DNA of 64,000 nucleotides, taken from NCBI GenBank assembly GCA_037039685.1, contig JAWNGF010000002.1, forward strand, positions 558,001-622,000. The letters run 5' to 3'. Below, one piece after another: positions 1 to 13,872 of this stretch. This DNA comes from Ceratobasidium sp. AG-K. Taxonomy: Eukaryota; Basidiomycota; Agaricomycetes; Cantharellales; Ceratobasidiaceae. Both the position numbers and the translations under genes were made by a program. Position 1 is the first letter of the stretch. Every line of letters begins with the position of its first letter. The notes beneath the pieces are model-generated. The model was not told the DNA's origin. It worked only from the letters and a program-made list of their open reading frames with translations, and searched no databases.

Positions 1-708
1 CTGGCCAACCAGTGTTTCAAGCCCCGGATATTAGGAACATTAAGAAGTCGCGGTGAGGGAGACAGAGCGCGAGAACGAGGAGTTGGACGGTCGATGGAAG
101 CTTGTTCGCCAACGTGGCTTGGCCTTAGTGCGGCTTTAGGGTCAATAACCGCTGGACATTTGAGTAAATGCCAATTAATGGTAGACTGTCTGGAGAAGTA
201 TGAGAGTCAATCGGCAAGGCGGTTGGCCGCGTCGAATGGCGAGTCCAGACCTGTCCCTGGCACAATGAATGCTGGTCAGTTTGATAGCTCCTCTTACTCT
301 GCATATACTTAGGGTTATCCCATGTCGAGTTGGTTGGTGAAAATTAAACTATGATGACTAAAGCTCAGATATGTTAGCCAGACGCGTCTTGCGAAGTTAC
401 CAGGTGGACTATCAATCGCGACCACTGGAATTCCGAGGGTCGACTGACTATATGTGCGCCGTTATAACTTATCGTTGGGAGGTTTCCACCGTGATGGGAG
501 CCGCTCGAAGTATAGCTGCTGGGACCCAGGACACTCTTGGCGCCTATCCTGCCATTTGTCTGTTGGGGTCTATCGGTGGAAGTCGCCCAACCATCACCTC
601 GTGTGTAGCATGCCGATGACACGCGGCTGAGACCGATAGCTTAAATTGGTGGTGGAACAGCCAAACTGCTCTTCATCCCCTCACAGCTTCCATATCCCAC
701 GGACCCGA
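1..708. other. intergenic DNA upstream of the first NLR
   Basis: I see no convincing gene here. Short open frames exist on both strands at 94-312 and 371-622 but they overlap each other, lack recognisable domains and have no splice or start context. The stretch just before 709 should hold the promoter and 5' UTR of the NLR gene; I could not identify a TATA box with confidence. Confidence 0.4.
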
Positions 709-3700
709 ATGGCACCCAAATCCAAAGCCTCATGGCTGCCCGAAGTATTCCAAAGGTGCCTTCCGCGTACTCGCCAGCACTCGACATCGGGCCCATCGCC
801 CTCAACCTCCCCTGTGTCAATAACGAATCCAGTTCCATTTGATGTAATTACGGTACAGCCCACGCAAACGGCAATCCCACTCGCGGAGATGCCACCGCAA
901 AATACCGACCCAGAAGCACAGGAGGGCTCTGCTGCGGCCAGGGCCCTCGAAACGGCACTCAAAGGTCTACGAACAAGCCTAGACGTGTTCCCTCCCCTCA
1001 AACTCGCTATAGGGGGGTTACTAGATTGCGTGACAAACTTGAAAGTCGGTATCATAGGATGCCCGTCATACGAAGCTATGCTCACAATTCCGACCCCATA
1101 GATAGTCGACCAGAACCGTCAGGCGTACGAGGATGTCTTATTGGATATTGCCAACCTGGCTACACAGCTTCAGGCACATATCTCAGAGTCGAAGCCAACC
1201 TATATGCCATACTCGATCAACAACGTGGCAAGGTATATCTCGCTAGCGATTCTTGATGACCACCAAATTGAAAGTAACCATAGATGCATTCAAGAACAAA
1301 TTCAACACATCCAAGGACAGAGAAATCGCTCGAGAACGAGGCAGTTTGCAGCAGCCGAGGATGACTATGAAGATGTGCTCCAGTGCTATCGTCAACTCAG
1401 CACGTTATTTAAGCAACTGCAGGTAACCATAGTGCGGCACTGACCTGAAGGAGAAATCTGACGTAATCCCAGATGGATATTTCGCTCAGCATTTGGGATG
1501 TCGTACGCAAGCAATATGTGGTATGTCCCATGTTTTGTAACGTAACGGCTCGTGACTCAGCAGTTACTCAGGACACTCGTATGAAGGACTTGGCCGCAGC
1601 AGACGATGCCTACTACAACTCGGGCCTGACTGCTGCCGTAAACAAGCGACAGGGATGTACGCCGGGAACCCGCACCAAGATACTTGAGGATGCAAAGGAC
1701 TGGACTCGTCCTGGCGACACCCCGAAGATATACTGGATGAACGGCATGGCTGGCACTGGCAAAACTACAATCGCATATAGCCTGTGCAAGCTGCTAGAAG
1801 CCGACAAGCAGCTGGCGGCGAGCTTCTTCTGTTCGCGTTATTCGCCGGCCTGCCGAGATGTGAACAAGATCGTGCCAACAATCGCGTCCCAGCTCGGAGA
1901 ATACTCGAGTCCGTACCGGCAAGCACTCTGTCGAATGCTGGATAACAACCCAACCGTGGCGAAGCGGGATATCGGAACGCAGTTTGAGCACCTGATCGTG
2001 CAACCCTTGGCTTCAGTCAAGGAGGCGATACCCGCAGATCTTGTAGTCGTGATCGATGCGTTGGACGAGTGTGCCGATACGAGCGGGACGAAGCAGGTGC
2101 TGAGCCTGCTGTTCCGACATGCGACCAGCCTACCAGTCAGGTTCTTTGTTACCAGTCGCCCAGAACCAGCTATTGCGGGTACCATAGCCGTTCAGAAGCA
2201 GGGTAGTCACTCGGCCATACACCTGCACGACATCGAGGAATCTTTTGTACAGGCAGACATTCGTGTATATTTGGGTGATGCCCTGGCCACGTTGCAGCCA
2301 TCGGCGGAGCAGATCCAGGCGCTAACGTCACGAGCGGGCCGACTATTCATTTTTGCCGCAACGGTTGTTCGATACATCTCACCCGATGATGATGCTGTTG
2401 ATCACAACGGAAGGTTGTCCGTCATGCTGAATGTGGCTTCTACACCAGGGGCCCAGATCGAAGGCTACGAAGACCTGGATGAATTGTACTCTACGATATT
2501 GGCTAAGGCACTAGAGGCGGGTAGAACAAACCAGAGTGAGACGGAGATGAAGCAGCAGGTCCTCTGGACGGTTGTGTGCGCTCGCGAAACACTGGACATA
2601 CCCACGCTGGCGCAACTACTTGGAGTACAGGACAAGAAAAGGGTCGAACTGGCGATGAAGCCATTGCAGTCGGTTCTGCATCTATCGCAAATGACTGAGG
2701 CGGTATCGACCTTACATGCGTCGTTCCCCGACTTCCTGCTAAACGACAAGCGCTCGAAGCGGTTTCATTGTAACCTGTTCGAACATAACGCCTACCTTGC
2801 AACCCGCTCGTTCGAAGTTATGCAGCGGTCGCTGTGCTTCAACATTTGCGGACTCGATTGCCCGTACCAGCCCGACAAAGACATCCCAGAGCTGCAGTCG
2901 CGAGTCGACAAGGCTATCTTACCAGGACTTTTCTACGCGTGTCGCTACTGGGGCGATCACCTGTCAGCAGCGACGACATCAAAGGCTTTGCTTTCACTGC
3001 TTGAAGATTTTCTGAACCATCGGCTCTTGTTCTGGATGGAGGTGCTAAGCTTGAAGCGGTGCGTCGATCGAGGAGAGGGGATCCTTGGACAAGTACTCGG
3101 CTGGCTACCGGTGAGTGAGCATCCGCGCCATTATGATGAGCCCGTACTCATCGAATCCAGACAGACGCCACAGATCTCTCAGACTTCACATACGACGCAC
3201 GCAACTTTGTTACCACCTTTGCCGCCAATCCCACCTCGCAAAGCACTCCCCACATCTACATATCCACTCTACCCTTCACGTCGAAGCAGAGCCTGGTGTG
3301 GAAAACGTACTGGCCGCGAACGCAAGGTCTGATACGAGTGGAAGGTGCAGCGATGGAGGCAAAGGGCAAGTCTGCGCTTGCGACCTGGGTCGTTGGGAGC
3401 GACGTTAATAGCATTGCGCAATCGAGCGACGGCAAGCGAATCGTCTCTGGCTCTGACGGCAAAGAAGTGAGCATATGGGATGCGTCCAGCGGGGCTCGTG
3501 TCCTGGGGCCGCTGGAGGGCCATGACAGAGGGGTCTACTCGGTCGCATTCTCGCCAGACAACACCCACATCGCTTCTGGCTCTTTGGACCATACTATTCG
3601 CATTTGGGATTCGTACAGCGGCGACTTGATTGCCAGGCCCCTTCATGGTCATACTGCAGAAGTCAACTCTGTTTCATTCTCGCTCGATGGCACCCGCCTC

Positions 3701-5386
3701 GCTTCTGGCTCCGATGACCACACCATCCGCATGTGGGACACACGCACAGGGACTGCGATAGGTGATCCCTATGAAGGACATGAGGGCGTTGTGTGGTCGG
3801 TCATATTCTCACCCGACGGAGATCATCTAGCCTCTGGCTCGTCAGACTGTACCATCCGAGTCTGGAACTGGCGGACGGGTGTGGCAGCTCAGGAACCAAT
3901 GAAAGGGCATACCGGGTGGGTGCGCGCTCTTGCCTATTCTTCCGATGGTGGACGACTGGCGTCTGGCTCGGCGGATCGCACGGTTCGAGTGTGGGACATG
4001 GCGAGTGGCACGCTGCTGGTCGGTCCGTTCGAGGGTCATACCCAGGCTGTCCTGTCGGTTTCGTTTTCGCCCAACAACACTCGGATTGTGTCCGGTTCTT
4101 GGGATCAGACAATCCGCGTATGGGACGCTGCGAACGGGAGTTTGCTGGCCGGACCATTCAAGGGGCACGGCCAGGCGATCAGATCGGTACTTTTCACGAC
4201 AGACGGCACACGCATCTTATCCGGGTCCGACGACGGCACGATCCGAGTATGGGACGCGCGCCACGGCACATCAGGCGCTACCGAGTCGTCGGGACACACC
4301 GGCGGCATCCCCTCTGTTGCCTGGTCACCTGACGGCACACGCGCTGCATCTGGCTCGAGCGACCAGACGATCTGTGTCTGGGACACGCACAGCGGCGCAC
4401 TCGTCGCTGGTCCGTTCAGAGGTCACACCGACGAAGTCCGCTCGGTGGCATTCTCGCCCGACGGAGCACGCATCGTGTCTGGCTCGGACGATCACACCTT
4501 GCACACCTGGGACGCGTCCTCTGGCGCTTTACTTGTCGGTCCGATCGAGGGTCACACTGATTATGTCCAGTCGGTTGCGTTTTCGCCCGATGGCAGCCAA
4601 ATTGCATCCGGTTCCGATGATTCCACCATCCGACTATGGAACTCGCACACCGGTGCATCAGTCGCCAAGCCATTCGAGGGCCACACCGAGAGAGTCACGT
4701 CGATCACATTCTCACCCGACGGCGCTCACATCGTGTCTGGCTCGTACGACGACACGGCTCGAATGTGGGACGCCAACGACGGCACCACCCTCTGGTCGTC
4801 TGATGCTCACACCCACGATGTCAACTGCGTGGCGTTTTCACCCGACGGGACGCGAGTCGTGTCTGGTTCGGATGACTGTACCATCCTGGTGTTGGACGCG
4901 CGTGACGGTGCGGTGCTGCATGGTCCGTTCACAGGTCATACCAACTGGGTTTGCTCCGTCGCATTCTCGCCCGATGGCACGCGCGTCGTCTCCGGCTCCC
5001 GGGATCAAACGGTGCGAGTGTGGGAAGTGGCACGCGGCACGATGGTGGCCGGTCCCCTCCAGGGCCACACCGCTTCCGTGAGGTCTGTCGCTTTCTCCCC
5101 TGACGGTGCGCGTATCGCCTCTAGCTCAGTTGACCGCACCATTCGAGTTTGGGATCTAGTGGCTGTTGCTCAAGCAAACCCATTCTCCCCTGGTTGCTCC
5201 ATCGACCGCGACGGCTGGCTTACCAACTCGCCATCGCAACGGCTGCTCTGGGTCCCGCCCGACCTGCGTCCGAGGTTTGGATTCCTTACCGCCTCCAATC
5301 CTATCGTGATCAACGCTGATTGTATGACCTCTTTTGACGACTCTACGCTACTGGGGGCTCGGTGGTACGAGTGTTACAGGGCATGA
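709..5386 (+). CDS. NLR-type STAND protein: helical N-terminus, NACHT, 14 WD40 repeats (paralog 1)
   Basis: Probable exons: 709-1044, 1102-1232, 1284-1422, 1473-1520, 1572-3110 and 3161-5386, giving 1472 aa in one frame. The introns are 50-57 nt; the first could equally be 1049-1105. The N-terminal ~200 aa are predicted helical and resemble the MLKL/HeLo-like four-helix plus brace region of basidiomycete NLRs (inference). NACHT: P-loop GMAGTGKTT near residue 276 and Walker B VVVIDALDEC near 376-385. From about residue 810, fourteen ~43-aa WD40 repeats, enough for two seven-bladed propellers, then a conserved WLTNSPSQRLLWVP tail. The family (HET-E/NWD-like) senses ligands through the repeats, oligomerises through NACHT and signals through the N-terminus in non-self recognition. 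The start follows paralogs at 40954 and 63931 but is less conserved here. No internal stop remains after splicing. Confidence 0.88.
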
Positions 5387-8300
5387 TCGCAGTCGATTAC
5401 GTTCCAACCAGCTCTAACTCCCGTTGCCTCTTATATCCTAGAGTGGTTCTGCCGCCCCGTTGTTCAGGTTGCTGGTATTGTCTCTTTAAATGTATACGTT
5501 ATATGGTCCTGCATGATGTACTTAAATCGCTCAATTGCACAAATTTGGAGTTTTTGGTGCCAACGTTGATCACTGGCAACGCGAGGTCCATCCGATGTTG
5601 GCACTGGCTTCCATGTCGACGCCGATCATCATCAGCGTTCCTGGAGAACTATGCAATCGCCGTTCGTCTTGGCGGCTTGTCCAACATGCATCAGGATAAC
5701 CCTCCTACATTCTACATCCAGGGACATCGAGGTCGTCATGCATGCCCACAGGGACCTCATCATTCGATCTTGGTGCTTTGGTATGATCAGTGACCCTCCG
5801 GCTCATTACTTGTCCAGCAAGGCACACCCTAGGTTCTGCCGTGACATTGTCTGCAATTTCGGCGTTGGAACCTAGCTCTGAACGGGTTGATGGGATTCCG
5901 ACTCGCGATCGGTGCTCCGTTCATGTATCCGGTCCTTGCTGGGTGGACGTAAAGCGCTGAGTGATAACGGATCAACTGTCTTCTTAAACACCACAAACAT
6001 CCGGGAGAAAACAAAACATTGCGTATAACGCTCAAGGTAGTTATTTATTATAGAGACTCCCCGTCCCACTCTGTGTCACACCTAATGCATTCTCCCCAGT
6101 AGATCGGCATACCACCACCCCCTCAATCTTGAGTAGGTCCCCTGAAGCTCCTCAGCCTCACTTTCTGCGCTTCCGCTGCTGGTTAAAGGAGTGCATTGAA
6201 TACGACCTGCTTGCTACGGGTACTCGACCGTGGTCCTGGGTGTAGGCGAAGATCTTGACGTTGTAGACTATGGCCCTGAATATCTGGTTTGGGCCTTCAC
6301 GGATTTCGGATTGGATCTCCAAGTCTGGTTTTGACGGCGCGCTGAACCCAGGCTATGTCAGGCCAAGACGGTACGACTATAACACAAGTCACTCACGTTC
6401 CCTCGTGACTCCTCGGCGCCATTTCGGTAACATGCATGCCGAATACCCATCATTCGAGCGATTCGCCCGTCTCACACGTTAAGATCGCGAGCACGCTCTG
6501 GGATGGGTTGCCTTGCAATACATTCTGTCACTGCCCAAACATCAGATCGCCAATATGTAGAGCGACTGGACTAGTACGTACCATGCACTTGATTTTGTCA
6601 GGTATCCACCACCTCCCCAAGGTGAGATCCTGCCTCATGAACGGCGCTCGGCCATAGTGTTTCACGAAGTGCAAACCGTCTTTAGTGCAGACCATACATT
6701 GGCGGTGAGTCGCGTTTGTGAATGCCGATGGGGTTCAAACAGAGGATTTGAAGATTTTCAGAGATTGTATTTCTGGTGGAGTATTGGGTCTGTGGCTTGG
6801 TCGCAAGGAAGGGGGCTGAAGGCGGGCCGCAGCGATGGCCAGAGACACGAGGTGTCCAAACCAAATAAGGCTCCCCGAGGCGTGAAGTTATTATTGGAGC
6901 CACAAGCCGAGCGCAGAGAATAGTCGAGAAGCTTGTTCAATGAATATCAGTGCGGTCTCGAGGCGCACACAAGTAGAGAGAGACGGGCTGAAGGGTGTCT
7001 CGGACGAGGAGCCGGAGACATCGAGGGCAACCGGAAACTGCCTTGATGTGAAATTTGAGTTAGACTGTGGTCAGGGACGGCGACATGATCGAACGAACAT
7101 CAACTGATCACCTCGACTCTGCTCTCTCTGCTCGCGTCACGGTGCACACCACATATACGCTGGCGACAAAGTTGTAGCAACTCTCTCAAGGGACATCCTG
7201 TCGACGCAAGCAAAAGTCGAAAGCGGAAACGGGCCGGAATTGTTGCGAGCAGTTGTCAGGCGCCCTGGCTCCTCGTTGAGGTGTGTTGGGGTCGAGCAGA
7301 GATCATCGGTGCCGGTGTGCACTCTGATCCCCTCGCGTGCTGACTCGAGCTGATCGTCTTTGTGTTTAGCTTGGTTGACGGTGCCCAATCTATCACCTGT
7401 TTGATGGGTTCAGGTCATCAAGGTGAGTCGCTTCTCCCAGTGAACCAGCGACAAGCTAACGCCCCTTCAAGCACGCTAAGGGAGACAGCGGTCTTCTCAC
7501 AACCGACGCTAGTCCTCCACCCTCTCTCCTCCCGCTCCACAGCCCATTTGCACCATGACCCATGTCCAGATATCGATCCCTCCGCCCGAGCCTCAAGACC
7601 CTCATATTGGGCAATCAAGTGCCAATAACTGGCTGGAGGTTCTGCACGGCTTGAAGGGATGTGGAATGGGGACACGTTTTGACGAGGCAAAAATGCTGGC
7701 TGCTCAGCACTGTGGCTGAAGGTGAGAGGCAAACCCAGTGCGTGTCTAGGTCTAGGATTGATGTGCACTCGCAGGAAGAATGCAACCCTCCCTGATATCC
7801 CGTCGACAACAAGCTGACGGCTGGAGCAGGACTTGTCTCCAGGCAGCATACAAGATGTCATTGGTGGCACAAACACGCCCACAGCTTCCTTTGGCCGGAC
7901 ACGAACCAGACAGCGCCATTTGGCCGGAGAGCATGGAGTTGGAGTACGATGGATGGCTTGCAATTATTGCGTGAGCTGTAAGTCTCATGGTTGCATTGAG
8001 ACCAACAAGTTCATACAGTCTTATTGCTAAGCTTGTGTTCCCCTCCCTAGTTATCCACATATCCACGTGGCTTTGGTTACGTTGGCTCATATCATCTGGG
8101 CGCCTCAACATTCTTGTTCTTGTCTCAATGGCTGGCGTTCATCGCTATCCATGCCTAGCAATAGTCACGGACAGGTAGAATCGATCAACCACGATTATAC
8201 AAGGTTGGTTGTGATGATCCTGCTATCAATGGTGAGTGCTGTGCCTTTTTGCAAGATTTTGGCTTCTCACGCGCACCTGTGGTTAGAAAGATGGAGCATT

Positions 8301-9529
8301 TAAAGCCTGGGGCGATTCCGAAACACTCTCCCAGGTCTCTGGACTCGGGTCCTCGACAACTTGGACCTTGAAGCGTATGCCTGAGATATGCGAGTGCTCC
8401 ATTTTGTTTCCGGAATCGAGCTGATTCGAGTCGAGAAGCACAGCGTTGCCCTTACCATGTCAGCTCGCTTCAGTGGTTCGCGATACCAACTAAATCTCCC
8501 GTGCCCCTGGCACAACAACTCTTCTCCGCTGAGTGTGAGCCTAGGGGACGAGGATAACAAGGTTACTGGTACGGGAACTAAACTCGGAATTGGTTGACGC
8601 TAAGTGGAATTTGTTGTGCCAAAATGTTCAAGTCCCTGGAGTGTCTGCGAGATAGTTGTCAGCGTCAAATCTTTGCGCTTAGTACGGCGAGGCGGTGAGC
8701 GGCACCCTAAATGATCATCTGTCTCCTCCTTCATCAAACTCACATTTTCCGCTCATAAATCATTTAGATTCTGGCGTGCGAAGAGATATTGCATCCAATC
8801 ACCGTCGCGTCAAACCGAGTCTCGGGTGCGAATCGACGTTGAGTTACAAACAGCCCTGCCAACGCTACAGTCTGCGTGCACTCATCGGCAAAAATGGAAT
8901 ATGCTCCGGAGTGCGGGAGCACTGCGTAGGCTCCCCGAGTGCTCCACAGGACATGATCGCGACGCTCCCAGCTCGCACTTGTCCATATGCACCCGTTCGC
9001 CCCCGTGTTCATAACCATTCAGTATCTATGTATGTATTCAATCGTACACATTTCTATATTTGGATTGTAAGTTACAGGAAGCAGCGTATTAGCCTTTTTG
9101 ATGCGACATGTGTTAGAAGAGCGCATATCCACATTTGCAGCGCTGATTCGCGCATTTCCTTTGTTCCCAAATTCTGAAACTCGCCCTGGATGAGGTACAA
9201 TCGTGCGTTTGAGGCCAATGTGAGCCTGTAGCCAGTGGCTTCTGACAAGCACTCAAGTCAGGTAGTGTGCCGCGCGCAGTTACGTTACAACATGAAGCTC
9301 GGAATCCGTTCTGTTGCAACAGGCTCCAGCTCAATGATCATAGGATCATAATGTGCGGCAACACATTGCCAATCAATGTTTATATGTTGAAAGGCTTGTA
9401 TAATTCCTCACTAGGGTATCCCCTATGTAAACGCGGCATGGACCGTGCTCCTAACCTTAGCGTGTGCGAAGACCACTACTAGGTGTGCATACAGCATACA
9501 AAGTCGATCAACTGTAAAGTCAATCAAAG
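5387..9529. other. gene-poor region, no supported gene
   Basis: Four kilobases with no coding signal I can defend. The longest open frames (5362-5793 plus, 7418-7963 minus, 8695-9177 plus) are low in domain character, overlap others on the opposite strand and do not extend through plausible splice sites. A short plus-strand frame from 7554 ends at 7721 after about 55 codons and might be a small protein, but nothing supports it. No tRNA, LTR or terminal inverted repeat was seen. Confidence 0.4.
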
Positions 9530-9960
9530 CTAGACGACTAATTGGATTATATCTCGACAGGCAATCAGATGGTCAGTCCAAGTTACTTCAGCGCTATCAG
9601 CTCCAGGTCCGTGCCATAGGTGATCCAGTACCTCCAGAAACTCCAACTCCCGAAATAAAAACAACTTGCACTCTTTGGTTTTGAAAAGCGCCTCACAAAC
9701 GGCAGACCAACGTTGTTCGCTAACCATGGAGGATGATTGACGACACAAGGTGATTTCTGGTTGATTATTGGGCGACCGGTCCTTCGACACATATCCCAGG
9801 CAATTGGAGCCTCCGGATCTGCATCTGTTGCAAGTTGGGTGAGTCCTGTCACATTTTTTCGCCTGCAAATGACTGGGCTAACCCGACTCTGAAGTGAAGC
9901 AAACATCGCTTACCTCTCTCTGTATGTCACGCAACTCAGGGGACGGGGAACATACATGCG
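9530..9960 (-). pseudogene. remnant of a Zn2Cys6 fungal transcription factor
   Basis: On the minus strand the exon from 9862 down to 9530 encodes a Zn2Cys6 half-cluster: C-x6-C-x2-C-x6-C within KKCDRTHPTCNRC plus RSGGSNC. A candidate 51-nt intron (9913 down to 9863, GTAAGC..GCAG) precedes it. The upstream exon reads PLSCVTYRER, where the expected first C-x2-C pair is C-x2-Y, and it does not join in frame with the second exon (one base is missing). The frame then runs only about 100 codons to a stop, against 500 or more residues in intact members, and has no complete regulatory domain. These proteins bind DNA as zinc-cluster regulators; this copy cannot form a full six-cysteine cluster, so I call it a relic. 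A different splice choice could rescue the frame but not the missing cysteine. Confidence 0.6.
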
Positions 9961-12429
9961 CTTCGTATGCATCAAGGGTTGTTATCAATCAACGATAACC
10001 AAAATAAACTAGCGGTACTTCGCGGTAATGACGACTGGTGGGACCATATGTGTGTGGGGGGTTACTTTCCCGTTACCAAAATTCGAAATACGCATATACC
10101 CCAATATCCACTTGGCCCCAAGACTATCACATCCTCCTCACTACAAGGCAGGAAGTCCACCAAGCCTTCCCTTTTACGCCAACCCCGTGACATAATAAAG
10201 CTGGTTCAATAACAGCCAAAAATTCACCTTCATGTTACACGACGGATTTCTCGATGATTTTCTTTGACAGGGGATATACCTACCGACCGACAAGTGGTTC
10301 ATTGAGCACAACCATGTGTGTGAGTCGAACAAGATAACTGTACATGGGGAAAAACTTGTTCATCACATGCGCAATCCCCGTATTCAGGCAACCGTATCTC
10401 TGACCTTCGCGTCATAAGGCTACACGTAGAATCGATCGTTTGAATGATGTCAGTGATTTTATGTCGGCATGTGAATACCTTAATTTCAATTGTCACCTGA
10501 ATCTATGATAGGGGTTTGATATCTCCCACTGCGCTAATGCAAACGCGAATTGAGTTGAAGCAAATCTTTGCGTTTCCCCATCGATATGACCTCGAGTATA
10601 CTCGTCGATATCCAAGGTACGAACATCTCGTGGCCCAGAACAAGATATTCAAACGGAAAGTACCGCGTCCCTAGGATGTCATGCGGGGGTAATGGAAAAA
10701 TGGAGGAACAGCATACCTTATCCCCGCTTGAATTCTTGGCCAACTTGATGCGTACCAACTAGGCAATGCAGATCAAGCGGGGTACCGAGGATACATCCAC
10801 TACGCTATCATGATAAGACCACGAGTTCTGCAACCAAGGCGCTGTAATCGGGTTTGGACAAATCAAGTCAGCCAGATTGAAATCGGCACTGAGCATGAAA
10901 ATTATTTATCGACAATTTTTTCGGCGGGAACCCTACACAGGGCAAAGGAGAATCTGGGCAATAATTGTAGTATGGTCTTGGCAATGCACAAGAAAAATCA
11001 AGCTAAGTCAACATTTTTAGACCGATTCCAGTCCCCTGTCACCTCAAACATCCGATCTTCTGGAACAGACGAAGTTCCATCTGCTCAAGGACGACCCCAT
11101 AGTAGGTAGAATACACTATGGTCGCTGATAGGTTTATTTCAATTTGCGCAAACAAACCAAGTAATCTGATGGCGATATTCCCGCAATCGCCGATCTGTAT
11201 GTATCTGCCGGCGGGAGGCGGGCGATGTTTGCAACAATTGGCGGCGAGACCGAGATGAGCCGGAATGGCGTGAGTGGAGCGCAAAGATGAGGAATCTGGT
11301 GCAAGGTCAGGTGGTGAGCCAAGGCCGCTGGTTCAACTCGCTTCAATTGAAAGAGGCCTGGGCTTCTGGAGTTCAAGTTCCCGGACGAGACTCAGATAAG
11401 ATTTTCGTCGTTGTTTTACGAGCTTTGTGGACAAGCTCAACTACTGGCGCGCAGGCATATACTCAATGCCAAGGGATGACAGCGCTCACATAATTGTAAT
11501 TTCCCTCGGCAATCAGGCAACCGGGCCTCTAGGCAAAATTTCTCCGGCGTCGGTCGAGGTCTCCCGGGAGATAGCGTAGGCGATCTCGCTAGCGAAAGAA
11601 TTTCGTATTTGCCACATACAGTCTAAATAATTTGTTCCTTGATGAAATAAATTTTGGTTGAAGGGAGGATAAAAGTACAGAGTTGAGAACGGATGGAAAC
11701 TTCTTGCCCGGAGCGAGCGGCATCGGTCCGATCGAGCATCATATATCCGCTGGCTCCCGAGCCCACGTCTCGAGTTGAGATCTCCCACCCCAGTCACTTC
11801 CAGTACCCTTGAACCCAAGCAACCTCCGCTCAACGCTAACGAAGGATTGTACGTAGCCAAGATAGAGCAACGTAAGTTGTACTTGAGTCTTGATTATTGC
11901 CTCTTCTGGGACAATTTGTCTATCAAATTCCCCGACCAAATTTGTCGGTCGAGGGCGGGCACGCATTGTCCTCGTGGGGGCTTACTGGCACTCGTTATGG
12001 ACGATGTGTCGTTTATGTCGTACAGTGACCGCTTCCCTGCCATATTCGGATCCCTGTCCCTCATCATTCCCTTCCCCGCGCTCCACGATGGTCCCAAACT
12101 TGACACGGCGATGCCTTTTGCGTAATATCTCCACATTCTTTGCTTACGCAAATCCTCTCCACAGTTGATATAAAGACTCGCACTGCGTTTCGCCGCCCCT
12201 CGAACAGAAAGCTTCCTTGACTGTCTTATCTTGACACTATTACAAAACCTCTAACCGAGACCGTTCGTGACTAACACGTATGTTTGCTTCTGGAATTCCA
12301 TCCTGCAATTCATTGACGATTGGTTTTACGCCAGGTGTTTTGTATTAAGCCCGGTTTTCGTTACATCCAGGTGCTTCGAGCTCGAGCTCCTCACTTGGTA
12401 CCCCTTCCGTCGCACCTCATACTCTAACC
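9961..12429. other. intergenic region between the Zn-cluster relic and the ECL1-like gene
   Basis: No gene supported. Short open frames (9967-10212, 10534-10762, 11513-11966, 11775-12125) lie on opposite strands over each other and lack domains. The last 250 bases should be the promoter and 5' UTR of the gene beginning at 12430. Confidence 0.4.
12169..12175 (+). promoter_or_regulatory. TATA-like box of the ECL1-like gene
   Basis: TATAAAG lies about 255 bp upstream of the ATG at 12430, followed by a pyrimidine-rich stretch that would suit a transcription start. A GTATGT donor near 12279 suggests a 5' UTR intron. Position and motif only; not tested. Confidence 0.3.
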
Positions 12430-13872
12430 ATGGACCTCGATACCAACTGGTGTCCCATCTGCGGTCTGTCATCCTACCATTCTAAAGGGAGGATATCACT
12501 TATCAATCCACCTAGACCGCCTTATCACCCCAGAACGAATCACGCTTCCCAGCTCCGACGAGGTCGCAACAAAACTCCCAGGCCAAATACCAAAGCCTAA
12601 ACCGGTCGGCGTTCGACCCTCGCACGCTCGTCGTCTGACCGGGGGTCATACCCGGTCTGGCAGTAAATCCGGCTCCAAGCCTATGGGGATCGACCTTTTG
12701 ACTACACAGGTTGCGGTTGCACCAGCCAAACCTTGGACAGCCATTTCCCAAACACCGACAGCACTTTATTGCTCCGAATCCTGTCGCGAAAAAGACCAAC
12801 TTTCCTCCGAACGATTCCAGCTATGTTTGGAAACAATGTACTCAGGCCCGCCATCTGCCAGTTCACTCTCGAGCCCGCTTTTCGTCTCGGGGAGCGAGAG
12901 CGCCAGTGATGCCGATGTCGACGCCTTGACCAACGAAAGCTACTTCGCGAAGCTACGAATCCACGGCGGAGAGAAGGCACTGCGCCAAATGCGTGGGGGT
13001 CCCGATAGGGATTCTTGGGCCGATCGCCGGCACAGTGCCGGTGCGACGACTCCTAGCTCAAGCGAGGATCTCCCGACGAGTTCGCCTGCTACGACGCTAC
13101 CCCCTCCCACCCCTACTTCTTCCTCTAGTTATGGGCGTCATACAAGCTCTTCGTTGCACGGCCGTTCCAAGTCGGTTTATGACGGAAATGCCGCTTTGTA
13201 CGCCGCCTATCCCTTAACCTTCCACCGTACCCGATCAGGAGAAGGGGTCCCCGGTCTCGGAAAAATAGCTATTCCAGCCTATGTGGGACGAGCGTCGAGT
13301 CGGCGTCAAACCAACCAAACGCGAAACCTACGGATATCCAATCCTCCCAGACGACCGACACAACTCCAACCCAGAGTCCGTATGGGATTGACGCGGTTTC
13401 TGCCCAAGGGCTCCTAGTCCGTCCCGCTCTGCTACGCGCCAAGACTGAGCGAACAGGGCTATCGCCACTCTCGCCGATTTCCCTGGCGGTATCAGACTCG
13501 GCACCTAGATTGTATCCACCGGCATATGGCTCTTCACTCCCCGCGTCCAAACATGGGTTCGCGCCCAAGTCTAGGCCCAGTTCTCCGACTCGCACTCCCT
13601 TTGCCCGAAAGCCTGAATTTCGAAGACGCTCCGAGGTACTTTCTCAAGATTTGCTGAACGAGTCCAGTCGAACAAGAAGCTACGATCAGATTGCCAACAA
13701 ACCGAATTTCCTGCCAATGTACCCCGCGTTGCCAACGCCTACTCCCACTACTAGGAAGGTCAAAACCTGGGTCGTGGAAGGTGAACGGTTGGTTGAGAAG
13801 GAGGTCGTGGAAGAATGTCAGGAGGAACGAAAGAGGTTCGTGCAAGAGTTTTTGTTCGACGGTTTGGTTTAA
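12430..13872 (+). CDS. ECL1-like zinc-binding protein
   Basis: Exon 1 (12430-12463) encodes MDLDTNWCPIC. A 52-nt intron (12464-12515) joins it to DRLITPER, giving CPICDR, and about 85 residues later LYCSESCREKD completes a CxxC...CxxxC zinc site typical of the ECL1/2/3 (extender of chronological lifespan) family. The rest is Ser/Pro-rich and probably disordered. The frame changes once between about 13260 and 13380: the first frame stops at 13417, while the following frame continues convincingly to the stop at 13872 (ending FVQEFLFDGLV). A short intron starting at GTGGGA near 13282 and ending at CCCAG can restore the frame; a frameshift is the alternative. Family members are small nuclear or cytoplasmic regulators linked to starvation and lifespan; the role here is inferred from the zinc motif only. 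Confidence 0.6.

Noticed and set aside
7418..7963. 181-codon minus-strand frame.
   Set aside because: No domain, no start context, overlapping frames on the other strand, and composition like the surrounding non-coding DNA.
12683..13417. Treating the ECL1-like ORF end at 13417 as the gene end.
   Set aside because: A coherent Pro/Ser-rich continuation in the next frame runs to 13872, so an intron or frameshift is more likely than two genes.
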